This document shows, in pieces, positions 48,937 to 58,233 of a stretch of DNA of 64,000 nt (the stretch's first letter is position 1; each line of letters starts with the position of its first letter). This DNA is from Sphingobium boeckii. Its GTDB lineage: Bacteria > Pseudomonadota > Alphaproteobacteria > Sphingomonadales > Sphingomonadaceae. The position numbers were made by a program, and so were the translations under genes. A model generated the notes under the pieces. It had not been told where the DNA came from. It ran no database searches and saw nothing but the letters and a program-made list of their open reading frames with translations. The stretch lies in contig NZ_JACIJC010000005.1 in the NCBI RefSeq assembly GCF_014199215.1, forward strand, positions 310,001 to 374,000, in the 5' to 3' direction.

Positions 48937-50325
48937 TCAGTGGATTTTTGATATCAGATAATCGGTGGCTCTCCGCAACATCGTTGGCGAGATGTATTTT
49001 CGATGCACAAAGGATATGGCCGCCATGTAGAAACGCCCGAACAGATTCCGGCATTTGACCGAAGTGCCGAGCGTGATCCTGACATGTTTCTGGCTGGTCA
49101 TTTCCACGCCGATGCACGATCTGAAAATCAGATGCTTGTCCTTCGCGCCGAGGACGACTTGCGCAAGCGAGCCATCCGCCGCGACCATCTGATCCAATAC
49201 GGGATATTGCCCAGCAAACAGATTACTTCTGTCGTCTGACAGGAGCGATGAAACCGGACACCCCAGGGGAGAAGTCCGCAACCCTATAGGTCTGACCAGA
49301 AAATTCCGGATCAACATGAGCCGTGAAACCCCGCGCGGGGCGTTGTTCAAAAACCCTTCGAGCAGAAATTCTAGAATTTGGTGGGCTTTGAGATCGCGAA
49401 AATCGACCCCGCTCAAGGTCACCATGAACGTATCTTGATGATGAGCATCACCGGATTCGAATTGCTTCCTCAAGAGAGAATGAGCGGGGACACCTTCGAG
49501 TTCGACCACCGTTTTTGCGACATCTGCCCTGGAAATATACCCGCCAGGGCCATATCGGTTACTCCAGAAGCCGCGCATCAGACCCATGCTTCCCCGGAAT
49601 GTGTCGCAAACCTTGTGGTGTATCGTTCCCGCCGGTGCGTCCAGGGACAGTGTGGTGGTGGGAATGACCTGCTGCAGAAAATCCTTATTGTGGATCAGTT
49701 CTGCCACCGCTTGGGGTAAGACTTCGGTCAGGGTCGGGATATCCGCCTTATTCGCCTTGATCTTGGATTTCAGATCATCCGACAAATCTCCGCCCAATTC
49801 ATCGGTGTGGCTTGAAAGCGCGAAGAATACGGGATGCAGTGAGTTCTTCGATAATGGCCAGAATTGATGCCAGGTTTCCCCTCCAAAACGGACGCAAAAC
49901 ATGCAATCTGGCGGAATATTGATAAAATGCAGCGCTTCCAGAAATTTGTGTGGATCACACGCCATCTCTTCGGTCGTTGCCATTGAAAAGCGCAATTGCG
50001 CGCCACCGCTGCCGGAAACAGCCGTAAAAATCCGATGTCCAGCATGACGATGAAAGGGATGTCCTTGGGGGCCGACGATGAACGAATAAAGCGCCGTAGT
50101 GTCGCCGAGATCGAAATTGGTGCCCCCGAGTTTGGCGGAAGGCTCCTCGAGCGCATCGACATATTCGGCATGCGCCCTTTGCCGGGCAGCAATGCTGTAA
50201 AACAAATGACTTCCTGCCCCGTGCCCCAATTGTGCGATGAGCGATACTTCGACTGGAAGTCCATTTCGTGCATGTGGAATGACGGCCGTCGGAAATGTAT
50301 CAACGACGCTAGTCAGGTGCGGCAT
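48937..50325 (-). CDS. Cupin domain fused to DUF2867 domain
   Basis: A 462-residue protein with two recognisable parts. Around residues 75-165 is a cupin-like barrel with metal-type motif GHPFHRHAGH and, later, GGETWHQF with a possible fourth ligand. From about 296 to the end is a DUF2867 domain (RLMLIRNFLVRPIGLR, KDKHLIFRS, NLFGRFYMAAISFVHRKYIS). The middle (about 200-290) is unassigned. The ATG at 50325 has GAGG five bases upstream. The gene is visibly richer in A/T and in AT-ending codons than its neighbours, a sign of recent transfer. I know of no described function for such a fusion. Confidence 0.75.
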   Translation of the reverse strand: MPHLTSVVDTFPTAVIPHARNGLPVEVSLIAQLGHGAGSHLFYSIAARQRAHAEYVDALEEPSAKLGGTNFDLGDTTALYSFIVGPQGHPFHRHAGHRIFTAVSGSGGAQLRFSMATTEEMACDPHKFLEALHFINIPPDCMFCVRFGGETWHQFWPLSKNSLHPVFFALSSHTDELGGDLSDDLKSKIKANKADIPTLTEVLPQAVAELIHNKDFLQQVIPTTTLSLDAPAGTIHHKVCDTFRGSMGLMRGFWSNRYGPGGYISRADVAKTVVELEGVPAHSLLRKQFESGDAHHQDTFMVTLSGVDFRDLKAHQILEFLLEGFLNNAPRGVSRLMLIRNFLVRPIGLRTSPLGCPVSSLLSDDRSNLFAGQYPVLDQMVAADGSLAQVVLGAKDKHLIFRSCIGVEMTSQKHVRITLGTSVKCRNLFGRFYMAAISFVHRKYISPTMLRRATDYLISKIH

Positions 50326-50428
50326 GGAGTCCTCACAGTTTGGGTGGCGGCCAAGTCGCGGCATTCCTGTTATACATTTCCGGCATCAACGCCAAGGTAT
50401 GAGCCTTGAACCCCTTACTTCACATTGT

Positions 50429-51202
50429 CTAAAGCGCCAGTGCCGAAGGCTGCACCACAACCTTCCCCCGCACCAGCCACGCCCGCCAGAGAATCAGCGC
50501 CGTGACCAATATCGCGCCGCCCGCAAGCGCCGCCGACGGGATCGAGATCAATTGAACGAAAATCCCGGTCCAGGCCGCGCTCTGGCCCACGGTCTCGAGC
50601 TGGATGATCTGCACTGCTGACAGCGTCGCTACCCAGAGGAACGGTCGCCCGTCGCCCGGTCTCAATCGCCAGAGGATCAGGCCTACCACCAGCGCGATGC
50701 CGTCGCTGGCGTGGAAATGGAACGGGATCGGGAGGATGCGTTCGAGGATCGGGGGGACGACGAGCAGCACCGTTGCCAGCATGTGCGCGGCATGGCTGGC
50801 GATCCGCCGCCGGTGGATCAGCGCCCCGCGCACCAGCGCGACGAAGGCGATCGTGGAGAGCAGATCATAGAGACCGAGGCGTGGTCCCATCTCGGCAACG
50901 AATGAGTCCGCGCCGCCTGCGAATTTGCCCGCCATGCTCTGCATCGCCAGCGCCGCCGCCCCTGTGAACAGCGGCGCGAGGATGAACACCGCCAGACCGG
51001 CGGTGCGGTGCAGCGCATTCCGGCGCGCGTGGATCGTCCAGCTTTGCGCGGCGACCAGGGCGATCCAGCAGGATGCGGTGATGCCATGCGCATGCAGCGC
51101 GAAGGCGGCGGTGGGCACCATCCCGAAATAGCCGGGCCAGAAGGCCCAGAGGATGAGCGGCACCAGCAGCAGGATGACTTTATGCGCGTGACGATATGGC
51201 AA
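50429..51202 (-). CDS. Polytopic membrane protein with many histidines
   Basis: A 257-residue inner-membrane protein with about seven hydrophobic helices. Histidines lie near or within helices (LHAHGITASCWIAL, HARRNALHRTAGL, HRRRIASHAAHML, IPFHFHASDG), a pattern seen in haem-binding membrane proteins, but no named family is certain. The only plausible start is TTG at 51202, with GGGGG six bases upstream; the open frame before it is not protein-like. It is divergent from the lysoplasmalogenase gene, with a 9-bp tandem repeat between them. Confidence 0.7.
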   Translation of the reverse strand: MPYRHAHKVILLLVPLILWAFWPGYFGMVPTAAFALHAHGITASCWIALVAAQSWTIHARRNALHRTAGLAVFILAPLFTGAAALAMQSMAGKFAGGADSFVAEMGPRLGLYDLLSTIAFVALVRGALIHRRRIASHAAHMLATVLLVVPPILERILPIPFHFHASDGIALVVGLILWRLRPGDGRPFLWVATLSAVQIIQLETVGQSAAWTGIFVQLISIPSAALAGGAILVTALILWRAWLVRGKVVVQPSALAL

Positions 51203-51342
51203 ATGCGTGCCCCCGCGATCATGCGGCCCGCCCCCAGGCCGTCTCTCAGCCCATGGTATAACCGATTTTACGGATCGACCAAGCAGGGCGGATCGGGAGG
51301 ATACGATGCGCGCATTTCCTTTTCCGGCAAGGGGTTTAAGCC

Positions 51343-51378
51343 TGTCGGGCGCGTCGGGCGCGTCGGGCATGTCGGGCG
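51343..51378. repeat. 9-bp tandem repeat, four units
   Basis: Four copies of a unit close to TGTCGGGCG lie in tandem between two divergent genes, about 20 bases before the lysoplasmalogenase start. It resembles the GyrA tail repeat in composition but not in length. Confidence 0.7.
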
Positions 51379-51396
51379 TGGCAAAGGGGCGAAAAT

Positions 51397-52050
51397 ATGG
51401 GTGAGGGCAGGACGAAGTGGCTGGTCGCGGCGAGCGCGCTGTTTGCGTTCAGCTATATGGCGATCTGGAACCTCGATCTGCCGCAACCCGTGCCGATCAT
51501 CTGGAAGGGATTGCCCGTGGCCTTGCTCGCGCTGGCGGCGGCGGGTCTGGCCAAAGGCACGGACGGCTGGCTGCTGGCGGCGGTATTGGGATTGGGCGCG
51601 CTGGGCGATATGCTGCTGGAGCTGAGCCTGGTGGCGGGGGCGCTGGCCTTCATGGCGGGACATGGCGTGGCGATCTGGCTTTATGCGCGCAACCGGCGCG
51701 GGGCCATGAGCGGGAGCCAGAAAGCGCTGGTGCTGCTGGTGGTGCCCCTGTCGGTGGCGATCGCCTGGATGCTGCCCGCCGACCGGGCCGGGGCGGCGGG
51801 GGTGGCGGTCTATGCGCTGTGCGTGGCGGCGATGGCGGCGATGGCGTGGCGCAGCCGCTTCCCGCGCCTGCGCACCGGGCTGGGCGCGATGCTGTTCCTC
51901 ATCTCCGATCTGGTGATCTTTGCACGCATGGGGCCGGCGGCGGGGGCGCTCTGGCCCGCGTTCGTGATCTGGGCGCTTTATTATGGCGGGCAATTGCTGA
52001 TCTTTGCCGGGGTGAGCGGAACGCTAGGCTCCGTCCGGCACCGTGCCTGA
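51397..52050 (+). CDS. Lysoplasmalogenase-type (YhhN/TMEM86) membrane protein
   Basis: A 217-residue membrane protein with about eight hydrophobic helices. It matches the YhhN family, whose members hydrolyse the vinyl-ether bond of lysoplasmalogens. The two family aspartates are seen in LGALGDMLLELSL and FLISDLVIFARM. The ATG at 51397 has AGGGG nine bases upstream. The end overlaps the convergent DUF952 gene by 27 bases. Activity in bacteria is uncertain; the family assignment is good. Confidence 0.85.
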   Translation: MGEGRTKWLVAASALFAFSYMAIWNLDLPQPVPIIWKGLPVALLALAAAGLAKGTDGWLLAAVLGLGALGDMLLELSLVAGALAFMAGHGVAIWLYARNRRGAMSGSQKALVLLVVPLSVAIAWMLPADRAGAAGVAVYALCVAAMAAMAWRSRFPRLRTGLGAMLFLISDLVIFARMGPAAGALWPAFVIWALYYGGQLLIFAGVSGTLGSVRHRA

Positions 52051-52338
52051 AAATGCCACCACCGCATCCATGGGCAGATCGCCATAGAGATGCGGGAAGA
52101 GCTGGCCGCCGCGCGACGGCTCCAACCGCACCGCGTCGCCCAGCGCGGCGAGATCGAACGTGGCGAAGACCAGCCCGGTCTGCCCCGCGAAATGCCTGGC
52201 GGCGGTTTCGGCGACCTGCGCCGCGGTGGACATGTGAATATAGCCGTCCGCCAGATCCACCGGCGCGCCCTTGAACACGCCGGTGGCCTGGAAATCCGCC
52301 CATTGGGCCGCCGTCAGGATCTTATAGGCCAGGCTCAC
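52024..52338 (-). CDS. DUF952 protein
   Basis: A 104-residue protein of the DUF952 family, which is related in fold to ADP-ribosyltransferase-like or glutathione S-transferase-like small domains and has no proven function. Family marks are YKILTAAQWADFQATGVFKG, LADGYIHMSTAAQVAETAARH and LFPHLYGDLP. The start is GTG, overlapping the gyrA stop (GTGA), so it is coupled to gyrA. Convergent overlap with the lysoplasmalogenase gene. Confidence 0.88.
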   Translation of the reverse strand: MSLAYKILTAAQWADFQATGVFKGAPVDLADGYIHMSTAAQVAETAARHFAGQTGLVFATFDLAALGDAVRLEPSRGGQLFPHLYGDLPMDAVVAFSGTVPDGA

Positions 52339-55106
52339 GCGTCGGTTTCGGGGGTCTCTGGCGTTTCGGGTGCCTCTGGGGTTTCGGGCGCGTCTGGGGC
52401 TTCCGGCGTCTCTGGAGCGTCGGGTGCCTCGGCGTCGGTGATGCCCTCGTCTTCGCTCTCTTCGGCCTCGTCGATCTTGGCCGCGCTCACGACATGTTCG
52501 TTATCCGCCACGTTGAACAGGCGGACGCCCGCGCTGTTGCGGCCGATGACCCGCATCGTGCTCAAACCCAGGCGGATCAATTTGGCCTGATCGGTGACCA
52601 GCATGAGCTGTTCGCCGGCATGGGCGGGGAAGCTGGCGACCACCGGGCCGTTGCGCGCGATATTGTCGATATTGCCGATGCCCTGGCCACCGCGATTGGT
52701 GCGGCGATATTCATAGGCCGATGTGCGCTTGCCATAGCCATTGGCGCAGACGGTGAGGATGAACTCTTCGGCCGCCGCAAATTCGGCCATGCGCTCCGGG
52801 GCGAGCGTCGGTTCGTTCTCATTCTCCTTCCACTTGGCCGCGCGGAGGTATGCCTCGCGCTCTTCGGTGGAGGCCTCGAAGCTGCCTAGGATCGAAAGCG
52901 AGATCACCTCGTCATTGTCCTTCAAGGTGATACCGCGCACGCCGGTGGAGGTGCGGCTCTGGAACTCGCGGACCGCGGTGGATTCAAAGCGGATCGCCTT
53001 GCCCTGCTTGGTCGCGAGCAACACATCGTCGCTCTCGGTGAGCAAGGCCACGCCGATCAGCCGATCGGTCGCGTCCTCGTCGAAGCGCATCGCGAACTTG
53101 CCGTTGGTCGGGATGTTGGCGAAGGCGTCCATATTGTTGCGCCGCACGCCGCCATGCGCGGTGGCGAAGATCACATGGAGCTTGGCCCATTCGGCCTCAT
53201 CCTCGGGCAGCGGCAAGACGGTCGAGATCTTCTCGCCCTCGGCCAGCGGGAGAAGGTTGACCATCGGGCGGCCGCGCGTGGCAGGTCCGCCTTCGGGCAG
53301 CCGCCAGACCTTCATGCGATAGACCTTGCCGTGCGTGGAGAAGAACAGCACCGGCGTGTGCGTGCTGGTCACGAACACGTTGGTGACGGCATCTTCGTCC
53401 TTGGTCGCCATGCCGGCGCGACCCTTGCCGCCGCGGCGCTGCGCCCGGAAGGTATCGAGCGTGGTGCGCTTGATATAGCCGCCCATGGTCACGGTCACGA
53501 CCATCTCCTCGCGCTCGATCAGATCCTCGTCGTCAATGCCGTCCCAGGCGGGGGCGATGATCGAACGGCGCGGGGTGGCGAATTCGCGCGACACCGCTTC
53601 CAGCTCTTCGCGCATGATGGCGTAGAGCTTCACCCGGTCTCCCAGGATGGCGAGCAATTCCTCGATCTGATCGGCCAGACCCTGAAGCTCGTTGCCGATC
53701 TCGTCGCGGCCCAATGCGGTGAGGCGATGAAGGCGCAGATCGAGGATCGCGCGAACCTGAAGCTCGGAGAGCTTGTAAGTGTCGCCATCGATCTCGGGTT
53801 CGACCGATTCCACCAATTTGATGTAAGCGGCGATCTCGGCCACCGGCCATTCGCGCGCGAGCAAGGCGGCGCGCGCCTCGGCAGGGCTGGACGAACTGCG
53901 GATGATGCGCACGACTTCATCGAGATTGGTGACCGCGATGACGAGGCCGAGCAACAGATGCGCGCGTTCCCGCGCCTTGTTCAGCTCGAACTTGGAACGC
54001 CGCGTGATCACTTCCTCGCGGAATTTCACGAAGCTCTCGATGATGTCGCGCAGATTGAGCGTTTCCGGGCGGCCGCCGCGGATCGCGAGCATGTTGGCCG
54101 GGAAGCTCGATTGCGCGGGTGTATGGCGCCAAAGCTGGTTGAGCACCACTTCGGGCGTGGCATCGCGCTTCAGATCGATGACGATGCGGACGCCGAGACG
54201 GTTGGATTCGTCGCGGATATCCGAAACGCCCTCAATGCGTTTGTCCTTGGCGGCTTCGGCGATCTTTTCGACCAGATTGTTCTTGCCGGTCTGATACGGC
54301 ACTTCGGTCAGCACGATCGAACGGCGATCGCCACGGCCTTCCTCAACCACATGCTTGGAGCGCATGATGATCGAGCCCTTGCCCGTGTGATAGGCCGATT
54401 TCGCGCCATGCTGCCCAAGGATCAGCGCGCCGGTGGGGAAATCGGGGCCGGGGACGATCTCGATCAGCTCGTCGATCGTGATCGCGCCATTGTCCATATA
54501 CGCAAGGCAGGCGGCGATGACTTCGCCCAGATTGTGCGGCGGGATATTGGTCGCCATGCCGACCGCGATGCCGCCTGCGCCATTGACGAGCAGATTGGGA
54601 AAGCGCGCGGGGAGCACCTGCGGCTCGCTTTCGGAGCCGTCATAATTGGGCGTGAAATCGACCGTATCCTTGTCGAGATCCTCAAGCAGCGCATTGGCCA
54701 CCTTGGCGAGACGCGCCTCGGTATAGCGCATGGCGGCGGGATAATCGGGATCCATCGAGCCGAAATTGCCCTGGCCATCCATCAGCATGACGCGCATCGA
54801 CCAATCCTGCGCGAGGCGGGCAAGGGCCATATAGATCGCGTTATCGCCATGCGGATGATATTTGCCCATCACGTCACCGACGATGCGGCTGCACTTGCGA
54901 TAGGGCTTGCCCGCGACATAGCCCGCTTCCTGGCAGGCATAGAGAATGCGGCGATGAACGGGCTTCAGGCCATCGCGCACATCAGGCAGCGCGCGGCTCA
55001 CGATCACGGACATCGCGTAATCGAGATAGCTGGTCTTCATCTCGTCGACGATATTGATCGGGGTAATATCCGAAGGATCGGCGAGCAGGGTCTCGTCGGT
55101 GCTCAA
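52335..55106 (-). CDS. gyrA: DNA gyrase subunit A
   Basis: Breakage-reunion subunit of DNA gyrase, 923 residues. [20 protein letters not shown] and the catalytic tyrosine in [10 protein letters not shown] (Y128) are present, as is a C-terminal beta-pinwheel ending near residue 880 with repeated GRxxxGVRL-type blades. The quinolone region reads [15 protein letters not shown]: Asn89 and Met93 occupy the places of E. coli Ser83 and Asp87. A Pro/Glu/Thr tail of about 30 residues follows. The only in-frame start is TTG at 55106. It is upstream of and overlaps the DUF952 gene. Confidence 0.98.
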   Translation of the reverse strand: MSTDETLLADPSDITPINIVDEMKTSYLDYAMSVIVSRALPDVRDGLKPVHRRILYACQEAGYVAGKPYRKCSRIVGDVMGKYHPHGDNAIYMALARLAQDWSMRVMLMDGQGNFGSMDPDYPAAMRYTEARLAKVANALLEDLDKDTVDFTPNYDGSESEPQVLPARFPNLLVNGAGGIAVGMATNIPPHNLGEVIAACLAYMDNGAITIDELIEIVPGPDFPTGALILGQHGAKSAYHTGKGSIIMRSKHVVEEGRGDRRSIVLTEVPYQTGKNNLVEKIAEAAKDKRIEGVSDIRDESNRLGVRIVIDLKRDATPEVVLNQLWRHTPAQSSFPANMLAIRGGRPETLNLRDIIESFVKFREEVITRRSKFELNKARERAHLLLGLVIAVTNLDEVVRIIRSSSSPAEARAALLAREWPVAEIAAYIKLVESVEPEIDGDTYKLSELQVRAILDLRLHRLTALGRDEIGNELQGLADQIEELLAILGDRVKLYAIMREELEAVSREFATPRRSIIAPAWDGIDDEDLIEREEMVVTVTMGGYIKRTTLDTFRAQRRGGKGRAGMATKDEDAVTNVFVTSTHTPVLFFSTHGKVYRMKVWRLPEGGPATRGRPMVNLLPLAEGEKISTVLPLPEDEAEWAKLHVIFATAHGGVRRNNMDAFANIPTNGKFAMRFDEDATDRLIGVALLTESDDVLLATKQGKAIRFESTAVREFQSRTSTGVRGITLKDNDEVISLSILGSFEASTEEREAYLRAAKWKENENEPTLAPERMAEFAAAEEFILTVCANGYGKRTSAYEYRRTNRGGQGIGNIDNIARNGPVVASFPAHAGEQLMLVTDQAKLIRLGLSTMRVIGRNSAGVRLFNVADNEHVVSAAKIDEAEESEDEGITDAEAPDAPETPEAPDAPETPEAPETPETPETDA

Positions 55107-55186
55107 TTTGGTGCTTTCAGGTGTGTTTCAGATGAATGACAACCATAGCCGGGCGCGCAGGGGAATGCGAGTCTTTCAGGCTTTCG

Positions 55187-55885
55187 CTATGGCGCGATTT
55201 CCTCGCCGTCCCAGGCGAAGAGCTTGCCCGAATCCTTGACCTTGAGCCCCTCGATCACATCGAGCAATTGCAGCGCCGCGCGATCGGCGTCGAACAGTTT
55301 TCCGGGGGCGACATTCGCCTGAAAAGGTTGGCTCAACGCCGTGTCGACCGTGCCCGGATGAAGGCCGACGATGATCGAGCGATCATTGGCGCGGCGCGCC
55401 TCGATCGCGAGATTGCAGATCAGCATGTTGAGCGCGGCCTTGGACGCGCGATAGGCGTGCCATCCGCCCAGCCGATTATCCGAAATGCTGCCGACGCGCG
55501 CGGACAAGGCCGCCAGGATCGGCGTGCCCGTCTTGGGCAGCAGCGGCAGGAAATGCTTGGCGACCAGAGCCGGGCCGATCACGTTGATCGCGAAATTGCG
55601 CGCCATCCATTGCGGATCCAGATCGCGCACCGATTTTTCAGGCCGGCGATCGCCCTCATGCAGCAGGCCGGTGGCGATCACGATCAGCGACGGTGCCGGA
55701 CCCTCAGCCACGGCGGCGGCCGCGGCGGCGATGCTGGCTTCGTCCGTCAAATCGAGATGCTGCGCGCCGGGGCGGCTGCGGGCAAACCCCCAGACCTGAT
55801 CGTAAGCGCCTTCCTCGATCAGCGCCGCCTCAAGCGCGCCGCCGATCCCGCCAGACGCCCCGATGATGATGGCGCTGCCGCTCAC
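55187..55885 (-). CDS. Short-chain dehydrogenase/reductase
   Basis: A 232-residue SDR. The nucleotide motif is GASGGIGGAL (about 9-18), the catalytic serine lies in LSARVGS, and the Tyr-Lys pair in YRASKAALN. The LHPGTVDTALSQPF segment resembles CsgA-type SDRs. The substrate is unknown. The start is GTG overlapping the yaaA stop (GTGA), so it is translationally coupled to yaaA. It ends 80 bp before the gyrA start, on the same strand. Confidence 0.88.
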   Translation of the reverse strand: MSGSAIIIGASGGIGGALEAALIEEGAYDQVWGFARSRPGAQHLDLTDEASIAAAAAAVAEGPAPSLIVIATGLLHEGDRRPEKSVRDLDPQWMARNFAINVIGPALVAKHFLPLLPKTGTPILAALSARVGSISDNRLGGWHAYRASKAALNMLICNLAIEARRANDRSIIVGLHPGTVDTALSQPFQANVAPGKLFDADRAALQLLDVIEGLKVKDSGKLFAWDGEEIAP

Positions 55886-56637
55886 CGGCGCAGGAATCGC
55901 CAGGTGTCGCCATCACTATTGTCGGCGTCATATTCATAGCCATCGGTATCGAAGCCCTTGAGCGCGTCGGGGTCGGTCAGCCGGTGTTCGCAGATATGGC
56001 GGGCCATCATGCCGCGCGCACGCTTAGCGGCGAAGCTGTTGAACCGAAGGCCATCGGGGCCGATCTCGCGAAAATCGATCGTAATGACGCGCACATCGGG
56101 CGTGAACTTGCCCTCGACCGCCCCCCAATATTCCTTGCTGGCGAGATTGATGATCGTGTTCGATCCTTCCGCCGCCAGATCGGCCATCACCAGATCGGCA
56201 ATGCGCTGGCCCCAGAAGCTATAGAGCGTGCCGCTGCCCGGTGCCCAGCGCGTGCCCATTTCCAGCCGATAGGGCCGGATCGCGTCGAGCGGACGCAACA
56301 GGCCATAAAGGCCGGACAGGATGCGCACATGATCCTGCGCGAAGTGGATGGCGGGTTCGTCGAGGCTCTTGGCCTCGAACCCGATATAGACGTCTCCGGC
56401 AAAGGCGTAGATCGCCGGGCGGGCGGGCAAATTCTCGAAATTCGCATAGCGCTCGGCATTCAGGACCGCCAGATTTTCCGAAATATCCATGATGTCCATC
56501 AGCCGCGCCGGCGAAAGCTCGGCCGCGGCGGTGGCCAGGATCATCGATTCGGCCTCGAAACGCGGATCGGTCTGGGTGAAATCGGGGATGACAGAGGCAT
56601 AGTCGAGCGACTTGGCCGGAGACAGGAATGCAAGCAT
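55882..56637 (-). CDS. yaaA: Peroxide stress protein YaaA
   Basis: A 251-residue YaaA (DUF328) protein, which lowers free iron during hydrogen peroxide stress and can bind DNA. The N-terminus AFLSPAKSLDY is the family signature; LYGLLRPLDAIRPYRLEMG and NLASKEYW follow. The ATG at 56637 starts the conserved sequence; a longer open frame upstream is not used. It is coupled to the SDR gene and divergent from the TPR gene. The 210-bp divergent region contains two palindromes and a stress-type promoter. Confidence 0.93.
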   Translation of the reverse strand: MLAFLSPAKSLDYASVIPDFTQTDPRFEAESMILATAAAELSPARLMDIMDISENLAVLNAERYANFENLPARPAIYAFAGDVYIGFEAKSLDEPAIHFAQDHVRILSGLYGLLRPLDAIRPYRLEMGTRWAPGSGTLYSFWGQRIADLVMADLAAEGSNTIINLASKEYWGAVEGKFTPDVRVITIDFREIGPDGLRFNSFAAKRARGMMARHICEHRLTDPDALKGFDTDGYEYDADNSDGDTWRFLRR

Positions 56638-56675
56638 GGGCCGGCGCGTAGCGGAGCGGGGGTGGCGCGTCAAAG

Positions 56676-56688
56676 CAAGGAATCCTTG
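56676..56688. promoter_or_regulatory. Palindrome in the yaaA upstream region
   Basis: CAAGGA-A-TCCTTG is a perfect inverted repeat with one central base, about 40 bases before the yaaA start. It could be an operator; no known factor can be named. Confidence 0.35.
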
Positions 56689-56728
56689 TGACGGCGCAAT
56701 GACACGGTTCAACCCGCGTTCAGTGGAC

Positions 56729-56753
56729 GGAACTACAAGGCTGAATGGCGGTT
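56729..56753 (+). promoter_or_regulatory. Candidate EcfG (general stress) promoter of the TPR gene
   Basis: GGAAC (56729-56733) is followed after 17 bases by GTT (56751-56753), matching GGAAC-N16-nGTT of the alphaproteobacterial sigma factor EcfG. A transcript would start near 56760, about 90 bases before the TPR start. Confidence 0.5.
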
Positions 56754-56760
56754 GAGAGGG

Positions 56761-56772
56761 TTGTGCGCACAA
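56761..56772. promoter_or_regulatory. 12-bp perfect palindrome at the predicted transcript start
   Basis: TTGTGCGCACAA lies immediately after the candidate EcfG promoter, where a repressor could block transcription. Confidence 0.4.
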
Positions 56773-56847
56773 AGGCGTGGGACTAGTCAGCTACAACGGA
56801 TGCACGCCGCAGAGCGTGGAGCCCCAAAGATCATATGGAGACATCAA

Positions 56848-58215
56848 TTGAGGAATCTGGTTTCGAAGGCGGCGCTCGGCGCGGCGCTGGCGCTTGGCTC
56901 GCTTTCCATGACGGTCGCGCTTCCCGCTCATGCCGCCAAGGAAAAAAAGCCGAAAAAGGGCGAGGAAGCGGCGGTGGCCACCGGGCCGAAGCTGACCTTG
57001 AGCAAGGAATTCCAGGCAAAGCTCCAGCCGGTCGTCAAATCCTATAGCGAAGGCGTTGCATTGAACCAGAAGCTGGGCGCAGCCGCGGCTGCTGACAAGC
57101 CTGCGATCGATGCCCAGAGGAAGGCGAAATGGACCGAGGTCAAATCCGGGCTGGATGCGATGGGGCCGGGCACCACGCCTGACGAAATCTATCAGATCAA
57201 CGACATCCGCCTGCAAGCGGGTATCGGCCTGGGTGACACCAGCCTGCAGGCCAGCGCGATCGATTCGATGCTCTCGACCAATCTGGTCGGGCCGGAGCGT
57301 CTGGGCGTCTTCCAATTCTATTCCGGCAAATTCGCTTATGAGCGCAAGGAATATCCGCGTGCGGAAGCCGCGTTCAATGCGGCGGCAGCGTCGGGCTATG
57401 TCAATCAGGAGCTCTATTTGACGCAGGCACGGCTTTATAGCGATGCCAAGCGCCCGGCCGATGCCAATATCGCCATGGAAAAGACCGTGGCCGAATTGCG
57501 CAAGGCCAACACCAAGGTTCCCGAAGCCTATTATACGTTCGGCATCCAGCAGGCGTATAACGCCAAGCAGATGCCGTCTTTCGTGAACTGGACGACCGCG
57601 CAATTGCGGGATTATCCGACCGCCGACATGTGGCGCACCAACATCCAGAACTATATCGGTGCCACCAAGAACATGTCCGCCGACAAAAAGGGATTGGGCG
57701 GCAAGGTCTATCTCGACGCCTATCGCCTGTTGCGCGCGGCCAATGCCTTTGCCGGCGATGATGACGTGTATGACTATGCCTATCAGGCCAATGCCGCGGG
57801 TCTGCCGCTGGAAGCCAAGGCCGTGCTCGAACCCGCCAAAAAGTCCGGCAAGATGAGCCCTGAAGTGAATGAATTCTACACGCTCGTCAGCGGCCGCGCC
57901 GCGGGCGATCAGGCCGCCTTTGCCAAGATCAGCGCGCAAAGCACGGTCTCGGCGGACGCCGATCTCGCGCTTGCTGGCGGAGATTATGCGAAAGCCGCCA
58001 CCATCTATCAGGCGGCGATCGCCAAGGGCGGGCTGAGGGATGCCGAAGAAACCCAGATGCGTTTGGGCATCGCGCTGGCCATGTCTGGCCAGAAGGAGCC
58101 GGCAAAGACCGCGTTTCAGGCCGTGAAGGGCGTGCGCGCGGATATCGCGAAATATTGGCTGACCTATCTCGACGTGCCGCCGCAGCCGGCAAATCCCATG
58201 ACCACGGGGCAATAA
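56848..58215 (+). CDS. Secreted TPR-type protein of unknown function
   Basis: A 455-residue protein with a signal peptide (RNLVSKAALGAALALGSLSM, cleavage near AHA). The mature part begins with a Lys-rich stretch, then helical repeats of TPR type, for example YSGKFAYERKEYPRAEAAFN and LAGGDYAKAATIYQAAIAKG, with a periplasmic location. The start is TTG at 56848 with GGAG seven bases upstream; the ORF is open further up but without a good site. It is alone downstream of a stress-type promoter and is followed by a terminator. Family TPR is clear; role is unknown. Confidence 0.85.
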   Translation: MRNLVSKAALGAALALGSLSMTVALPAHAAKEKKPKKGEEAAVATGPKLTLSKEFQAKLQPVVKSYSEGVALNQKLGAAAAADKPAIDAQRKAKWTEVKSGLDAMGPGTTPDEIYQINDIRLQAGIGLGDTSLQASAIDSMLSTNLVGPERLGVFQFYSGKFAYERKEYPRAEAAFNAAAASGYVNQELYLTQARLYSDAKRPADANIAMEKTVAELRKANTKVPEAYYTFGIQQAYNAKQMPSFVNWTTAQLRDYPTADMWRTNIQNYIGATKNMSADKKGLGGKVYLDAYRLLRAANAFAGDDDVYDYAYQANAAGLPLEAKAVLEPAKKSGKMSPEVNEFYTLVSGRAAGDQAAFAKISAQSTVSADADLALAGGDYAKAATIYQAAIAKGGLRDAEETQMRLGIALAMSGQKEPAKTAFQAVKGVRADIAKYWLTYLDVPPQPANPMTTGQ

Positions 58216-58233
58216 GCGCCGGACATATCGAGG

